Below, piece by piece: positions 1-11,635 of a stretch of DNA of 64,000 bases. Below the pieces are notes generated by a model, which made no database searches, had not been told where the DNA came from, and saw only the letters and a program-made list of their open reading frames with translations. The DNA comes from Bimuria novae-zelandiae CBS 107.79. Its lineage: Eukaryota > Ascomycota > Dothideomycetes > Pleosporales > Didymosphaeriaceae. Position 1 is the first letter of the stretch. The number at the start of each line of letters is the position of its first letter. The stretch is from assembly GCA_010015655.1 (NCBI GenBank), contig ML976696.1:575299-639298 (forward strand), given 5' to 3'. Position numbers and translations under genes: made by a program.

Positions 1-1207
1 AAATATCCGGGTTAGCGTCGCTGAACCTCGTACGTATTCGAAGACATAACACCTGCCTATAGTGTGCTAACTTATGGCAGCAAAGGACCGCCCTGAGATG
101 AAGGATATGTCTGACTGGACCCGAAAGGGCCCCCTACCAGATCTTCCCGGCCAGCAGCGCCGCCCGTCTGAACGCGGTGGATTCCGCCAGTTCGAAGAAC
201 GCCCCGAGGGAGACCGGAGACGCCCACCGCCGTTCAGCAGTGATGGCAAAGAACGCGACTTTGGCAACTGGGAGCGTAAGGGCCCTCTGTCTCCAGTCCC
301 GCCGACCGGCGGCTTTAGGGAGGGTGGCCGTGTGCGCAGCAACGACGGTCCTCGCGAGCGACGGCAGTCTCCCGCCTGGGGCGAGGGACGTTCCAACGAT
401 GGCTCTCGTCCACCGCGCCGCGAATTCTCCGATCGCCCGCAGTATGACCGTCAACCGACTGCTCCGGAACTCGACAACCAGTGGCGTTCAAAGATGCGTC
501 CGGACGCCGCAGTCAAATCGCCTACAGCAACGCCCGATGCTAGCGTACCATCATCACCTGTACCTCAGTCTGCCGCACCAGCGACTCGCCCGAAACTTAA
601 TCTCGCTAAGCGAACCGTCTCGGAAGCACCCGACACTCCTGCAGCTTCCGCTTCTGACTCCAAGTCAAACCCCTTCGGTGCTGCCCGACCCATTGACACT
701 GCTGCCCGTGAGCGAGAGATTGAGGAGAAGAGGCAGCTGGCCATCCGCCAGAAAAAGGAGGCCGATGACAAAGCGCGCGAAGAGAAGAAGGCCAAAGAGG
801 CTACTGGGAAATCTGCCGAGAAAACTATGACCTCCCCAACATCTGAGGCACCACCTACTCCCTCGACCGAGAAGAAAGAGGATGGAGATGCAGAGAAGCC
901 GCGCGCCAACATTGAGATCCTCCAGCGGGCTGAAGATGATAGTGCCGTGCCCCCGGAGGTTAAAGCCACCGATGGCCCTGCAAACGGGGACGTTGTCGAC
1001 GACAAGACTGTGAAGCCCAAGGAGGTTGTGCGCGATCCCAAGTACGACAATTCCTGGAGGCGAAAGTCCAGCACGCCGGGAGCATCCACACCAACTACAG
1101 AGAAAATGGACGAAGACGGCTGGAGTACTGTCACGAAGCCTACGAAGAACCAAGGCAGGGGTGGTAGGGGCCGTGGAGGCGGTCCAGCCCGTGCCATCGC
1201 ATCCTAG
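1..1207 (+). CDS. Eukaryotic translation initiation factor 4B, 5'-truncated
   Basis: This is the C-terminal part of eIF4B (yeast Tif3), the RNA-binding cofactor of the eIF4F/eIF4A helicase in cap-dependent initiation. Exon 1..29 gives the end of an RRM-type segment (RVSVAEPP). An intron at 30..80 has donor GTACGT, a GCTAAC branch site and acceptor GGCAG. Exon 81..1207 then reads in frame. Repeated W-x-RKGPL motifs, a basic Arg/Gly/Asp-rich middle and the family hallmark NPFG-ARPID-T-REREIEEKR near residue 205 support the call, and the tail is RGG-rich. The RRM lies before the window, so the true start is not visible. An ATG at 74 sits inside the intron and is not the start. Assignment is by motif recognition and I am confident. 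Confidence 0.88.
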
Positions 1208-2263
1208 GGTTCGTAGCCCATTCTCGGCACGCATGTCTAGATGCTCGCACCGCTACGCTTTCATCTAGACGCGGGGCTGCATTTTCTCATGATGTGGCTC
1301 TGCTGTTTGTCTCAATTCTGCGTATCAAGATCTTGTTGGCAACCATGTATCCTCTCTCGTATGTCGGTATATCTCTTCACAGCATCATCCGCCTACGGAC
1401 CGTTCGGTAGGGCACTGTTCGTTTGGTCCAAAACTCTTAGAGTTTTCGACAGCTTGACTCCACCATACATGCTTAATGGCTCTCATGTCCGTTCGCCCAT
1501 GCCCATCTCCACTTCAGCATGCCCGAGCACACGACACTTTGCACTGGTTCCTTCTGTTTCAAAAGTTTGATGTCCTTACGCCCCCGGGATCTGAAAAATG
1601 GCTCTTTCTGCATCTGTACCTTCCCCTCCTCGTTTGCGCGTGCTGCTATGGGGTTGGTAGGAGCGATTCATGCTATGTCTGACAGCATCGATCATAAGTT
1701 CGATTTTTGACGGTTGAGCGCGTGCGGCTCGGGATTTCTTCCATGTTGAGAAAGTGTTGGTCATGTTCAGTTTGCGAAACGGCAACATAGATGGTTTGGT
1801 GCTCGGGCATGTATTTTGCTTTCTCATGATAGAAACGAAATGGGTTGTCTATCTTCTTCACCGCTGAGATGTCTTGTTAACGTGTCCGTGTGTGATTGGA
1901 AAAGCCAGGGGTTGCGTATGGGTCGCCCAGACTGCTGGAACCTAGCCGCTCTACATCTACCTACACATCCTGGATAATGCGCGACACGACCTCAGAAGAA
2001 GTTCAAAGCCCATCTTGCAACGCGATGTTGCAGGACGCCCATGGTTCTAGAACCGGTCCTCATCGCGGTTGGCGATCGCTCCCGGGATGGCTAGCCCTGA
2101 ACCCTGCATGTGATGCGAGGGACGACATCATACGTCAAGCAGCACCGCTTGTCCAACTCTAAGAATCCTGCTTCAGCGAGCGCTCCTAGATTTTCCTTCG
2201 ATAGCACTTTCCTTTGTATCTGTATTGTATCTCATTGTGATAAAAGTTCGATAGAGCAACGCA
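1208..2263. other. Intergenic region
   Basis: About 1 kb between the 3' end of the eIF4B gene and the next start codon. It probably holds the 3' UTR of one gene and the promoter of the next. Short open frames here lack good start contexts and recognisable protein content. I see no RNA gene or transposon. Confidence 0.5.
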
Positions 2264-3442
2264 ATGTCGTTAAAAGCGCAGTCCCCTGCTCGGACCGCAT
2301 CTACGTCACAGGCTCCTACGCAAGCGAGATCGAGGAAAGCTGCGGTTCCTGCGGAACAGAGCAGCGCTGGAAGAGTGGGATCAGCGGGTGGTGTGATTCT
2401 AGAGAAGGAGTCTGCGAAGAAAACAGCTCCTACTACATCTACTTCTGTTGCTGCAAACAAAAGGCAACCAGCACCAGCGAAGGATAAAGATGCTGCGGAG
2501 ACATCGAGCACACCTGTATCATCAGGACCCAATAGACAGCGAAGGCGTCCAAGGAAGCTAAACAGAGATGCCCCGACCGACGATACACCCTCCGTCAATG
2601 CTACCACCGCACCTCCAACAGTCCCCCCCACCGTCGAGCTCGAAGCGCTGAAGTCCCGCGTGCGAGGCCTCGAAGCCAAAGTCGAAGAACTCTACCAATC
2701 CACTGAAGGACACAACCGCTCACCCCGCCGCCGCGGCAAAGGCCGCAAGACCTCCTCCGTGCAGTCCATCCCCACACTGTCCACCACGACCGCCAGCCCC
2801 GAAGAGGAAGAAGCAGACGAGGAGCTCGTACGCGCAGAAGAGGAACTCGAGTCCGCGCGCCATGATCTGGAAATATACCAGCCACGCAGTGCCCGCCCGA
2901 AGGGCAAACGGTCCACCTCAGGAGGCACGGAGCCCATCGAGGAGGTACCGCGCGACCCCGCAGAGCCACTCTACGACAACGAAGGCCGGCAGGTTACCCT
3001 GACGGGCTCCTATCGTATCCCGCTTCCCTCCACGCTCAATATGAACGACGTCAAAACTATACAATCGGGCGTCTCGGCGGCGCAGAATGTCGCGCGCTCG
3101 TTCTTAGAACAGAGGCGGGCGAACCAGGCGACGAAGGTGTCGGCTGGTCCCTCAACAGCGGCGCAGTCGGAGAAGAGGGCTGCGCCGAAGCCGAGCAGGC
3201 AGACGAGCGGGTTGGAGGTTACGCGGGATGCGGATGGGAAGAGTTGGGGCGAGTGGTTTGGCGGGTATAGTATGGCGATTAGTCGGGCGGTTAAGAGCAT
3301 TGAAACGGAGGTGGCGATTGAGAGTCAGAAGGGCCCGGCGGGTGTGGGTGCGGCGTCGGGAGGGGGGACAGGTACGAAGAAAACTGCTGCGGGGGGGAAG
3401 AGGTCGGGTGCGAAGGGGAGGCAGAGTGAGGGGGCTGCGTGA
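2264..3442 (+). CDS. Conserved-looking hypothetical protein, low complexity
   Basis: A single-exon frame of 392 residues that I do not recognise. The first third is Ala/Pro/Thr/Lys-rich and disordered. Residues about 127-145 form a short coiled-coil stretch (ELEALKSRVRGLEAKVEEL). An acidic Glu-rich block follows, then a more ordered segment (residues about 245-290) around GSYRIPLPSTLNMNDV and the helix that follows it. A second ordered patch near residue 330 contains WGEWFGGYSMAISRAVKSIE. The C-terminus is Gly/Lys-rich. Two ordered patches embedded in disorder suggest a genuine protein. The start ATG has an A-rich context. Function unknown. Confidence 0.75.
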   Translation: MSLKAQSPARTASTSQAPTQARSRKAAVPAEQSSAGRVGSAGGVILEKESAKKTAPTTSTSVAANKRQPAPAKDKDAAETSSTPVSSGPNRQRRRPRKLNRDAPTDDTPSVNATTAPPTVPPTVELEALKSRVRGLEAKVEELYQSTEGHNRSPRRRGKGRKTSSVQSIPTLSTTTASPEEEEADEELVRAEEELESARHDLEIYQPRSARPKGKRSTSGGTEPIEEVPRDPAEPLYDNEGRQVTLTGSYRIPLPSTLNMNDVKTIQSGVSAAQNVARSFLEQRRANQATKVSAGPSTAAQSEKRAAPKPSRQTSGLEVTRDADGKSWGEWFGGYSMAISRAVKSIETEVAIESQKGPAGVGAASGGGTGTKKTAAGGKRSGAKGRQSEGAA

Positions 3443-4960
3443 GGATATTGTATAGTTATCGGATATGCATTTTAAAGGGATTCATGGGTTCTGTGACAAT
3501 TGGGATGAAGTATGAGCACGTTGGCATCTTTCGATTGTATATTTATAGAGGACAAAGGAACCAATGTCTGGCATATAAGATGCCATTTGATTGTGTAAAG
3601 GAAGAGTCGCAAATTCATCATCGCTGCCACTAACTACGTCCTTACTATCCCTAATCCCCAAAAACCATTATTGTTAAGCCTAATATACTGTATTCGGGAA
3701 CTATTACGTAATGTTCTAAAAATATTTAGAGATATCTGGCCCTTCTGCATAAGGGCAATTTGAGTTTTGTCGTATAATGGGTTCTTAATTTGATGGAGGA
3801 AGCCGCGTTCGATGGAGGAAGTCGCGACAGCGGAAGGAAGCTGCCGCCCCGCCGACTTGAACACACAGATGCTGTGGAGAAGTTGCAAGTACAAGCGGAG
3901 GTGGTCAGATAACTAGTTACCGTCAACGAGGCTGTGCAACACAGACGGGTCGTGTATACCTCACCAATGAGAGCCGTGTGCTCCGTGTCGTAGGAGACGC
4001 GCCGCTGGTGCTGTAGAAATGGAGATTTGTGTAGTACTCTAAAAGTATTAACAGTGGCTGTAGTGAAGAATTGTCGCGGGTCCTGTAAAGAAAAGATTGA
4101 TTATATATCATCGATGGAAGTGTGAAGTGGAGGAGAGTTGATAGTACCGCCTAAGAAAGAATTGTGTGTAGTGAAGCAAGACTACGTAGGGAAAGAGTGT
4201 TATCAGTACTATCAGAAAGGAACTATATAGTAAAGGGGAAGCATATGCTGTAAGCAAAAGGATAGTGAGTGTGTAGTGAGAAGTATTATTACAATCATCT
4301 AGCTCCATACTGAAACTCAAGTTTGGTAGAGTGACAAGTCCTGTCCCTGTTGGTTGTAGTGTCAGTGAATGTTGCTCTTCCACCCGGAGGAGAACGTACC
4401 CCAAGGCATTTCGCACACTGACCTCTTTAGCAGCTAACAATAGCAAAGCGAGCGACTAGTTAATCAGAAGAGCGTACGAAGGCGAGAAATATAGCAAGGC
4501 GATGGAGGAGGAGAACATCGCACCCTAAATGTTCTTTCCCCAGTACATCCTCCGTCCCATTCCAACACCGAACCGCGTACCAAGTCAACAAATTTTTTAA
4601 TAACGCTACCACACGAACAGCCCACGGCTACTGCGTGCGCATTGAAAGTCCAATGTTCTCAATTCAAGAACGAACTCGGCACAATTCTATCCTCGACTCT
4701 GTTTGTACTACATCTTGCGAAGACATACATCCTTGCTTGACTGCACACACACCTTCTGTTCCTTTCCTATCTATATAAGATACAGTTCCTTTATTACGCA
4801 CTTACCATGCTTGACTGCATAACTTACTTATTCTCAAATGCATACTTACTATTCTTAACTTCGCGCATAATATGGGTTCCTTATACAGGACTAGATTGAT
4901 GAAGTGACAGATGAAGACACGGGTCATCCCGCACCGGCTCCATGGTACAAGGTTCGAGAC
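3443..4960. other. Gene-poor, AT-richer spacer left of the mariner element
   Basis: I see no supportable gene in this 1.5 kb. Base composition is more AT-rich than the genes around it. The longest open frames (for example on the minus strand near 4108-4446) are hydrophobic and resemble no family I know. It could contain an old, degraded repeat, but I found no paired termini. Confidence 0.4.
3792..3826. repeat. Two-copy tandem repeat, 19-bp period
   Basis: The 16-mer at 3792-3807 recurs at 3811-3826 with a single C/T difference. The repeat lies in a spacer without a gene. Confidence 0.7.
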
Positions 4961-4962
4961 TA

Positions 4963-4997
4963 CAAAGGGTAATCTCAATAAAGTCGGCCGTCATGTG
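4963..4997 (+). repeat. Left terminal inverted repeat of the mariner element
   Basis: Begins CAAAGGGTAATC directly after a TA dinucleotide. It pairs with 6670-6704 over 35 bp with one mismatch. Confidence 0.93.
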
Positions 4998-5111
4998 ACT
5001 TGCCAAGAAGCTAGCGCGTCACTAGCGGAACAGAGTCTCCGAGCCTCCGAGCCTCTAAGAGCTCTGTAGAGCGTCAACACCTACACTTCAACCTCACGTT
5101 TCTCACTCAAT

Positions 5112-6575
5112 ATGGCTTCAAATCCTGCCAAAAAAAGCTCTCGATTGCTTTCAGAAGCCCAGCTAGCTGCTATCGTCGTTCTCAGGACAAAATACAACCT
5201 CACTTTCCCAGAAATCGCCACTGATTTGGGTATAACTGACCACGCCTGTGGTAAGGCATTTCGACGCGTCAAAGGCGCCGCAAAGGGCGACTCACTGCAG
5301 GAATTACTAGCTGCAACACCTACAGTCAAGCAGTCTCCTCCTGGCAGACCTGTAAAGGTACGCGATGGCTCTACGCTGAGCGCAAGACTACGGCATGACA
5401 TCATCGTATATGGCACCTACCGGGTGCATGACGCTGTCAGAGACCTCTGCGCAGAAGCTGGCATCACACTCAGTGAGAATACAGTCCATAACATTGCTAG
5501 GGAGCACCGCGACGAGCAGCACCCATACGCAATAACTCGCGGAGTACGACCCAAAAAACCGGCGCTCAGTAGCAACGACGAGGACCAGCGACTACAGTAC
5601 TGTGCCTGGCTCAAGGCTGAATATAACCTACACTTTCCACGCATTATATTCGTCTGCTATGATGAGACCTCTAAGTCCATTGGCGGGAGCAATATACGTG
5701 GCGGAAAGCAGAGGATTTCAAGACCAGTTGGACAAGACAGTAACGTCTACGCACTGCCTGCAACGCCACCTAAATTCAGTCTTATGATCTGCGCTGCCAC
5801 TTTAACTGATACTACTTGCTCCTATCAACGCCCTTGCGTTGTTTGGGCTCAGGACGACGATGAGAGCCGCGAGGACCTTATACAACGCGTCTCCCACACA
5901 AATAATATGGCAAAGGAGGCTCTTAAGGTCAAACGCTCTCGCGCGACTGTCGCTGGCACTAACGAGGAGCGGCAACTACGGGAAATCAACCGCAATATTG
6001 CCTATAATAACAGTCAACGCCGAGCTACTAACAAGGCTGCTGGTAAGAAGGGTGGAGCTCTCCGCGCAGGTATCAAGAAACCTCTTACTGTTGAAAAGTT
6101 CTTCAAAACAGAGGAGTTTGTATACAACGGAGGGAAGGGCATGAACGGCATCTGGTACGCAGAGAACATACTTAAGAAACACCTATTCCCTTATTACTGC
6201 GCTATACGCGACAATAACCCAGGCGCAGCTGTCTATTTAATTCAAGACAACGTTCGCCTACACTCACTAGGTCTCCGGTACTGCCAGCCAGAAATTGAAG
6301 CTCTAGGAATCAAGTTTGGCCCTCAGCCTCCCAATTCACCCGACTTACACCCAATTGAGCGCTGTTTTGGGCGTCTAGAAGGTTTTTTGGCAAGTTACGA
6401 ATACCTATCAAGTTCTAAGGAGGCCAAAAAGGCTGCAGAACAGTACATAAAGGAGGTCTAGCAAGGTGATGAGACACTCAGGCAGTATATGGCCGAAAAG
6501 CTTCATCCTACCTACTTTATGCGCGTTGCAGAGCTCTGCGAGGACGCAGGTGGCCAGAACAACTTTACAGCATAA
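5112..6575 (+). pseudogene. Mariner-type (DDE) transposase with one internal stop
   Basis: The frame opens at an ATG 115 bp inside the left terminus and runs 449 codons to a TAG at 6459-6461. The same frame then continues another 37 codons to TAA at 6573-6575. An N-terminal helix-turn-helix region (residues about 14-55) precedes the catalytic core: CYDETSKS (D184), LIQDN (D379) and NSPDLHPIE (E416). These are the three acidic residues of the Tc1/IS630 fold, with 36 residues between the second and third. The TAG follows a Val codon and sits where CAG (Gln) would fit, so one C-to-T change explains it. The truncated product keeps all three catalytic residues, so loss of function is likely but not certain. 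Confidence 0.88.
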
Positions 6576-6669
6576 TTAGAACATCTTATTTGGGTGTATT
6601 TGCTTATACTTTAGATGGAATCAAGACGCGCGACTTTTGAAGTTGCTACCCCTGCAGGAATCCCTGCTG

Positions 6670-6704
6670 CACGTGACGGCCGACTTTATTGAGATTACCC
6701 TTTG
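6670..6704 (-). repeat. Right terminal inverted repeat of the mariner element
   Basis: Reverse complement of the left terminus with one mismatch, followed by TA at 6705-6706. Confidence 0.93.
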
Positions 6705-6706
6705 TA

Positions 6707-7662
6707 CGTGACCAGCGGCGTCATGCAAGGCTGAGACTCTTCCGCACGGAATCCATCCCCGTGACCCTTGCCACGCACGCCAATGCACATCTCCCACGAC
6801 TAAGGCATAATTTTCAAAGGCGCCAGACAAACAGGCCATAGCGACGATAGCGTATTCGCAAACGAGCAGACGGCTGATAATCTTGCGGTGTTGAGATCCG
6901 GCAGAAAAAGCTCACGTCATGGTGACGACTAAAGCCACACATCTGCACTAGTGGCCGCCCTGAAGCCAGCCATTCAAGGCGGGTCGGATTGCTGGCTGGA
7001 CAACTGTGTGGCTGCAGCACAACGTGTATCCTATGTCGTGTTGCGCGATTGCGGGCGCTGCTGCTGAAACGAGATTGGCCTCGCAGCACCTGGAGAGGGC
7101 AGAAGGTGAAGGAAGATGCCCGCAGGTCGGAGGATAACTGCCCTGGGCGTTATCGTGATGGGATTTTCGCGAAATGCATGGGATTTGCGGGATGACACAT
7201 ACCGGCCATCCTTGTCGCTGATCCCGCGACGTAGAGCCAGACTATGCCGCCAACAATCCGTCATTGAAGGGCCCTTCTGGTCCTTTCTGGGTGCAGACCA
7301 GCCCAATTGGGGGCTAGGGATCATGAATTGAGTGCTGGCGGCGCAAGGTGGGGAGATTGCGAACTGGGTTGCGCAGGCCGCTTTGTGCTTCGTTGGTGCC
7401 TCGATCAAGAGGCGCAAATCACTGCTGTGCGGGGAGTCGATTCTGATTTCGCGATGACGTCGAGTGAGTAGCACGAAACCTGCCAGCGCCTGCCACGGCA
7501 ACGCGACCCACAACCAAATAAAGCGCAAACGCGCCTGTCTGTCTCGCTCCTACATACCACCTCTTGATACCCCATTACCACACCCACGACTACGACACAC
7601 CCTACCTCCTAATAGCTCCTTTATTTGATACCCCTGCAGCGACCTGATATTGATACAACACC
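6707..7662. other. Intergenic region upstream of the HAM1-like gene
   Basis: Nearly 1 kb from the mariner's right flank to the next start. The last part is C-rich and pyrimidine-rich, as in many fungal promoters and 5' UTRs. Open frames on both strands overlap each other and show no recognisable protein content. No RNA gene seen. Confidence 0.45.
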
Positions 7663-10600
7663 ATGTCGTCGTCGAAAGCCGTGAACGTCCCGGTGAACGA
7701 GAAGCAGAAGGAGAAGGACGTCAATAACAAGCTGCAGCTCTACGGCATCTACGAAGGTGTGTGTCTTATTTACGCTTTGCGCGGTGCGCAGGGCAACGGC
7801 TAACATGTGACACAGCATTCGCGAATGGCAAGGTCCCGTCAAACAAGCAGATCGATGTTGCCCTCAACTCAGCTTTGGCGTCAAAAGCGCTAAGCTCACC
7901 GTCTAAGAACCTGTCTGCAGAGGGCCAGACGCTGGTGGCCGACCTCAAGGACGTCATCGAGCAGGCCAAGACATTGCTTCTGACCAAGAACGAGGGCAAC
8001 CTCCTCCAGGACTTCATCTGGCAGACCGAGCAGATCAGCGGCGGCAATGCGCAGGCCCCGCAGGCGCCCGTTGATAAGGCGACGGCGAAGCAACACGGCA
8101 ACGAAGCCCTCGAGGGCTTGCGCACGCTCGGGACTCTGATCATCTCTAATGGCCAGTTCAGAAAGCTCCTTTCAGACGCCACCATTCTCCTGCGAGACAT
8201 TGCTGGCGATGCTGCACAAAACACCGCTACCAAGGTCAGTAACATGTCACGCGACTTGCCCCAGCATGCACAGTCCAGACGGCTATCTGCATGAATGTGC
8301 GAAAAGCTACCTACGTTGTCCATGCCGGGGTAGGACAATCCAGCCAAGTCACGTGTCACTAACACCTATTCTAGGTCAAGCCAGGCGAGGAGCAACTCAG
8401 CCAGATCGACCGTCCAGCGGACGACAACACATGGCATGACGTTCCTGACCTGTCCAAGGACAACCTGAGGGGCCAGCTTAAGCATAAGTCTCCGTTCTCC
8501 AAGGGTGATGCTCAGAAGGCCGCCGGCGATGTCACTCAGGCTGCTCACCCCGACGGTTCACGCGATCCCGCTGATGTCGCTCAAGCCGGCGCCACCGAGG
8601 CCCAGACTGGCCAGGAGACCGGATTGAATGCTCAGAACGCCGCCAGCGAGGCAAAGCGACAAGCTTCTGAGAACATTCCAGAGGAACAGAAGGATCGCGC
8701 GCGGCGCCAGCGCGAGCGCCTCAGTAACTACCTTAAGACTAAGATGCCTGAGGAGCGTCGCGAACAGACTATTTGGCGTTTGAAGAAGATGGTCGTCGAG
8801 ATTCAGGGACATCAAGATTATCAGAGCGCCATTGAGACCCTACTGAACCTCGCTGAGCGCTACGCCGGACATGGGCGTGACATTGCGCAGCAGGGGAAGG
8901 GATCTGTGCAAGGTGCGCACCAGGACGACGCGTTGCAACTCGCCGAAGCTGACCTCAAGGTGCGTTTACCAGAATTCCTTAGTGATAGTAATGGCATGCT
9001 GACAAATATTAAGACTCTTCTTGAGCGCTTTGCGAACAGCACCTCGTTTGATGATCTGATCGACTCCGTCAACCAGATTTATAAAGATGCCGATCGCGAT
9101 CCAGACCTCAAGAACTGGTTCAAGCATCTCGATGCTTACATCCGCAAGTGTTTGAAGCAGCAAGGCTTCATCATGGAGGACCGCTCGAACGAGGAGTGGA
9201 ACCAGCTGTACGATGACGGTCATACGCTGCTCCGTGGTCGTTACCGTGGTCACACTGATCGCATTGCCGACGAGTTTAAGTTCCTTGGCCAGCAGTTCGA
9301 CTCTGACCCTCAGAACAGGGCGTTCAGCAACTCCATTCAGAAGCTGTTCAACGATCTCGGACACGACGAGAACGGCAAGACGGTGTTCAAGCCTCACTTG
9401 GTGAAGGATCTGACTGAGGTCATTCTGCCCGGTATCTTCGAGAACATCCGCTACGTACCCATTCCTCGAATTGAGTATTCCGACCCGATGGTCGATGCCG
9501 TTGTCGAGAACCTTGTCATTGAGGGCGACAACCTTGCTCCCAACGTTGCTGAATTTGGTTCTGACAACTACTGGCGCTGGGGTCGTAAGCACATCTCCAG
9601 CAAGAACAAAAACAAGGTCATGCTGTCCGTCAGCGGCGTTCAGATGGACCTTCGCGACGTTTCCTACTACGTGAAGCGCAAGCATGGCTTCCCTACCATT
9701 ACGGACAAGGGTGTCATGGACGTGTTCATGGGTGGCAGTGGCTTCAGCTTCAAGGTCGAGATGGAGAACGCAGACAGGTCGTCTGACAATGTCCACTACT
9801 TCAAGATAAACAAGATCTCTACCGATATCGAGAACTTGCAGATCAAGTTGAAGAAGAGCAACCACAAGCTCCTCTTCAACCTTTTCAAGCCGCTCCTGCT
9901 CAAGGTCATGCGCCCTGTCATCCAGCGCGTCCTCGAGAAGCAGATCAAGGACAACGTCAACCAGCTCGATGCTCTCATTTACGACATCAAGAAGGAGGCC
10001 GATAAGGCTGCTGAGGATGCCAAGCGCAACCCTGATCCCGAGAACCTTCAAAACATCTACCAGCGCTACGCATCCGCTGCCAACCAGCGCATCATGCAAG
10101 GTAAACAGAAAAAGGAGCAACTTCAGGAACGCGCCAAGGATACGCACGTTAACATCGCCGTTACCAAGCACGACTCCATCTTCCAGAACATTTCTCTGCC
10201 TGGCGGTATCAGCACCAAGGCCACAGAGTATAAGGAGCTTGCTGCCAAGGGTGATAAGTGGGAGAGCCCAGTCTTCTCGATCGGCAGTGCAAAGGAGACT
10301 TCCAGCTTGCCCAAGATTCCTTCCGTTCAGCGCAAGCCCCACGGCAGGTCTGAGGGCTATGGCGCTGACCCTAGTGTTGGTGCTCCTGGCTCGGGTCTTG
10401 GTAGCCAAACTCGTGGCGTTGGTTCCGGCTACCAGCAAGAGGGTGGTTCTGGCTACCCCCAACAGGATGGTTCTGGTTTGACTAGTGCTGGTGTTCCCAC
10501 TGGTAGTGCCGGAGCTGGTCTCGCCAACCAGATGGATGGTGCCTTCAACACCGGTTCTGCCCCAAGCGGCACCGGCGCTTCTGGCGCTCAGTCAGGTCAG

Positions 10601-10709
10601 TGTAAGTGATACCCTCCATGGGGCCCTCTAATTCTTGGAATTTTGCTGACTGTTTCCAGACAACACCACTCTCGGTGCCAACAACCCTGTCCTTCGCGGC
10701 GATATCTAA
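7663..10709 (+). CDS. HAM1-like protein (putative lipid-binding, BPI/LBP-type fold)
   Basis: Four exons: 7663..7756, 7816..8234, 8375..10601 and 10660..10709. All introns are GT-AG and phases agree, giving 929 residues. The last intron is needed to reach the C-terminus YNTTLGANNPVLRGDI; without it the frame ends after SGQCK. The long helical N-terminal half resembles the fungal HAM1-like N-terminal family (formerly DUF5923). The region with SVSGVQMDLRDVSYYVKRK and the later helix ending MQGKQKKEQLQER resembles the HAM1-like C-terminal family (formerly DUF4449). Such proteins are thought to have BPI-like lipid-binding folds. The tail is Gly/Ser-rich with GSGY repeats. No signal peptide or membrane span is obvious. 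The family name comes from memory of the pattern, so moderate certainty. Confidence 0.78.
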
Positions 10710-11635
10710 GCAGCTCGAAACTGCTGTCCTTTGTATAATACCCAGCATGATTCCGTTGCGGGCACACGATCACGGTTCCTCTTGCTTTTGTTTTGCTCTT
10801 TTGATACTGGATGATACCACCTCGCCAAGTTGGCGCATGAGTATATGGATTTCAAAATGCCCGATGGTGGATAGTTTGGCTCGTAATGTGGAAGACTGAG
10901 CGTGGAGTAGAAAAAGTGGATAGCATGAATGCATCAGACCTCTCAAACGTCTTCCGTGTGCAGAAATTCCGGCTACAGGCCGAATGCTCATGATTCCACT
11001 AACTTGTGGTTTCTTTTCAATGTCGTTTGACAAATCTGGCCAAGTGGATCGTGGACGTCTACAGTCCTTCGGTGTATTCTAACGCATGAGCTTCACAGTA
11101 GACGCAATGGTATTGCATCCTCCTTGAGAGTGTGGCCTAAGAGTTGATCTTTTCATCCGATATTATTCCATCCTTTTGTTTCAGGCACTTCTTCGATTCC
11201 GTTGCTCAAGTACGCTCGAAACGCAGTCGCGATGGGCGCCGCGAGCGAGACTCGGACATGTCCACGAGCCCCGCCGGAGCCGCCCCCACGTCGGCCGAGA
11301 TGATCGGCGGAAGCATCGGCGAGGCTGGTGAAGCGGCGTGGGCACAGTTTCGCGGTGTGGATGTTTTTCTAGGGAACCGGACTTAGGGACATGAAGGGAG
11401 AGTGGACGTTCGCACCGGCATGTTGTTGTGTGTTTACGACGGAGGCGGCACAGCTCTTCTATGATAAGGCTTCTCGTCAGCGCTAAGAGCAACCACACAA
11501 TATAAAACGGCAGAGGTCGAGCTCCTCCACGGTTCACATTATTCCAGTCAGACCACCACTTCCATCAAAACCACCCAGCACACGTGACACAAGAACCCCT
11601 CAAGGAAAAAAAACCCCCAATTGACCCAACCCACC
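10710..11635. other. Intergenic region
   Basis: About 0.9 kb containing the 3' end region of the HAM1-like gene and the promoter of the methyltransferase gene. Small overlapping frames on both strands near 11.15-11.54 kb are not supported by any motif. The last 60 bp are A- and C-rich, typical of a 5' leader. Confidence 0.45.

Larger units (their letters stand above)
4963..6704 (+). mobile_element. Complete Tc1/mariner-type DNA transposon
   Basis: A 1,742-bp element bounded by inverted terminal repeats and by TA dinucleotides (4961-4962 and 6705-6706), the usual target-site duplication of this superfamily. The left repeat at 4963-4997 matches the reverse complement of 6670-6704 over 35 bp with one T/C mismatch at position 32. 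It carries one transposase frame in the + orientation. The near-identical termini imply recent activity. The only visible lesion is an in-frame TAG close to the end of the transposase. The superfamily call rests on the DDE motifs and the TA duplication. Confidence 0.93.

Noticed and set aside
3443..4960. Possible LTR or MITE remnant left of the mariner element
   Set aside because: I could not pair any termini or find target duplications, and no coding remnants are recognisable.
8966..10462. A 498-codon open frame on the minus strand
   Set aside because: It is the antisense image of the HAM1-like coding exon, created by its codon bias. The plus strand has intron phases, family resemblance and a normal start.
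11144..11537. Small overlapping frames on both strands near 11.15-11.54 kb
   Set aside because: No start context, motif or splice partner supports either.
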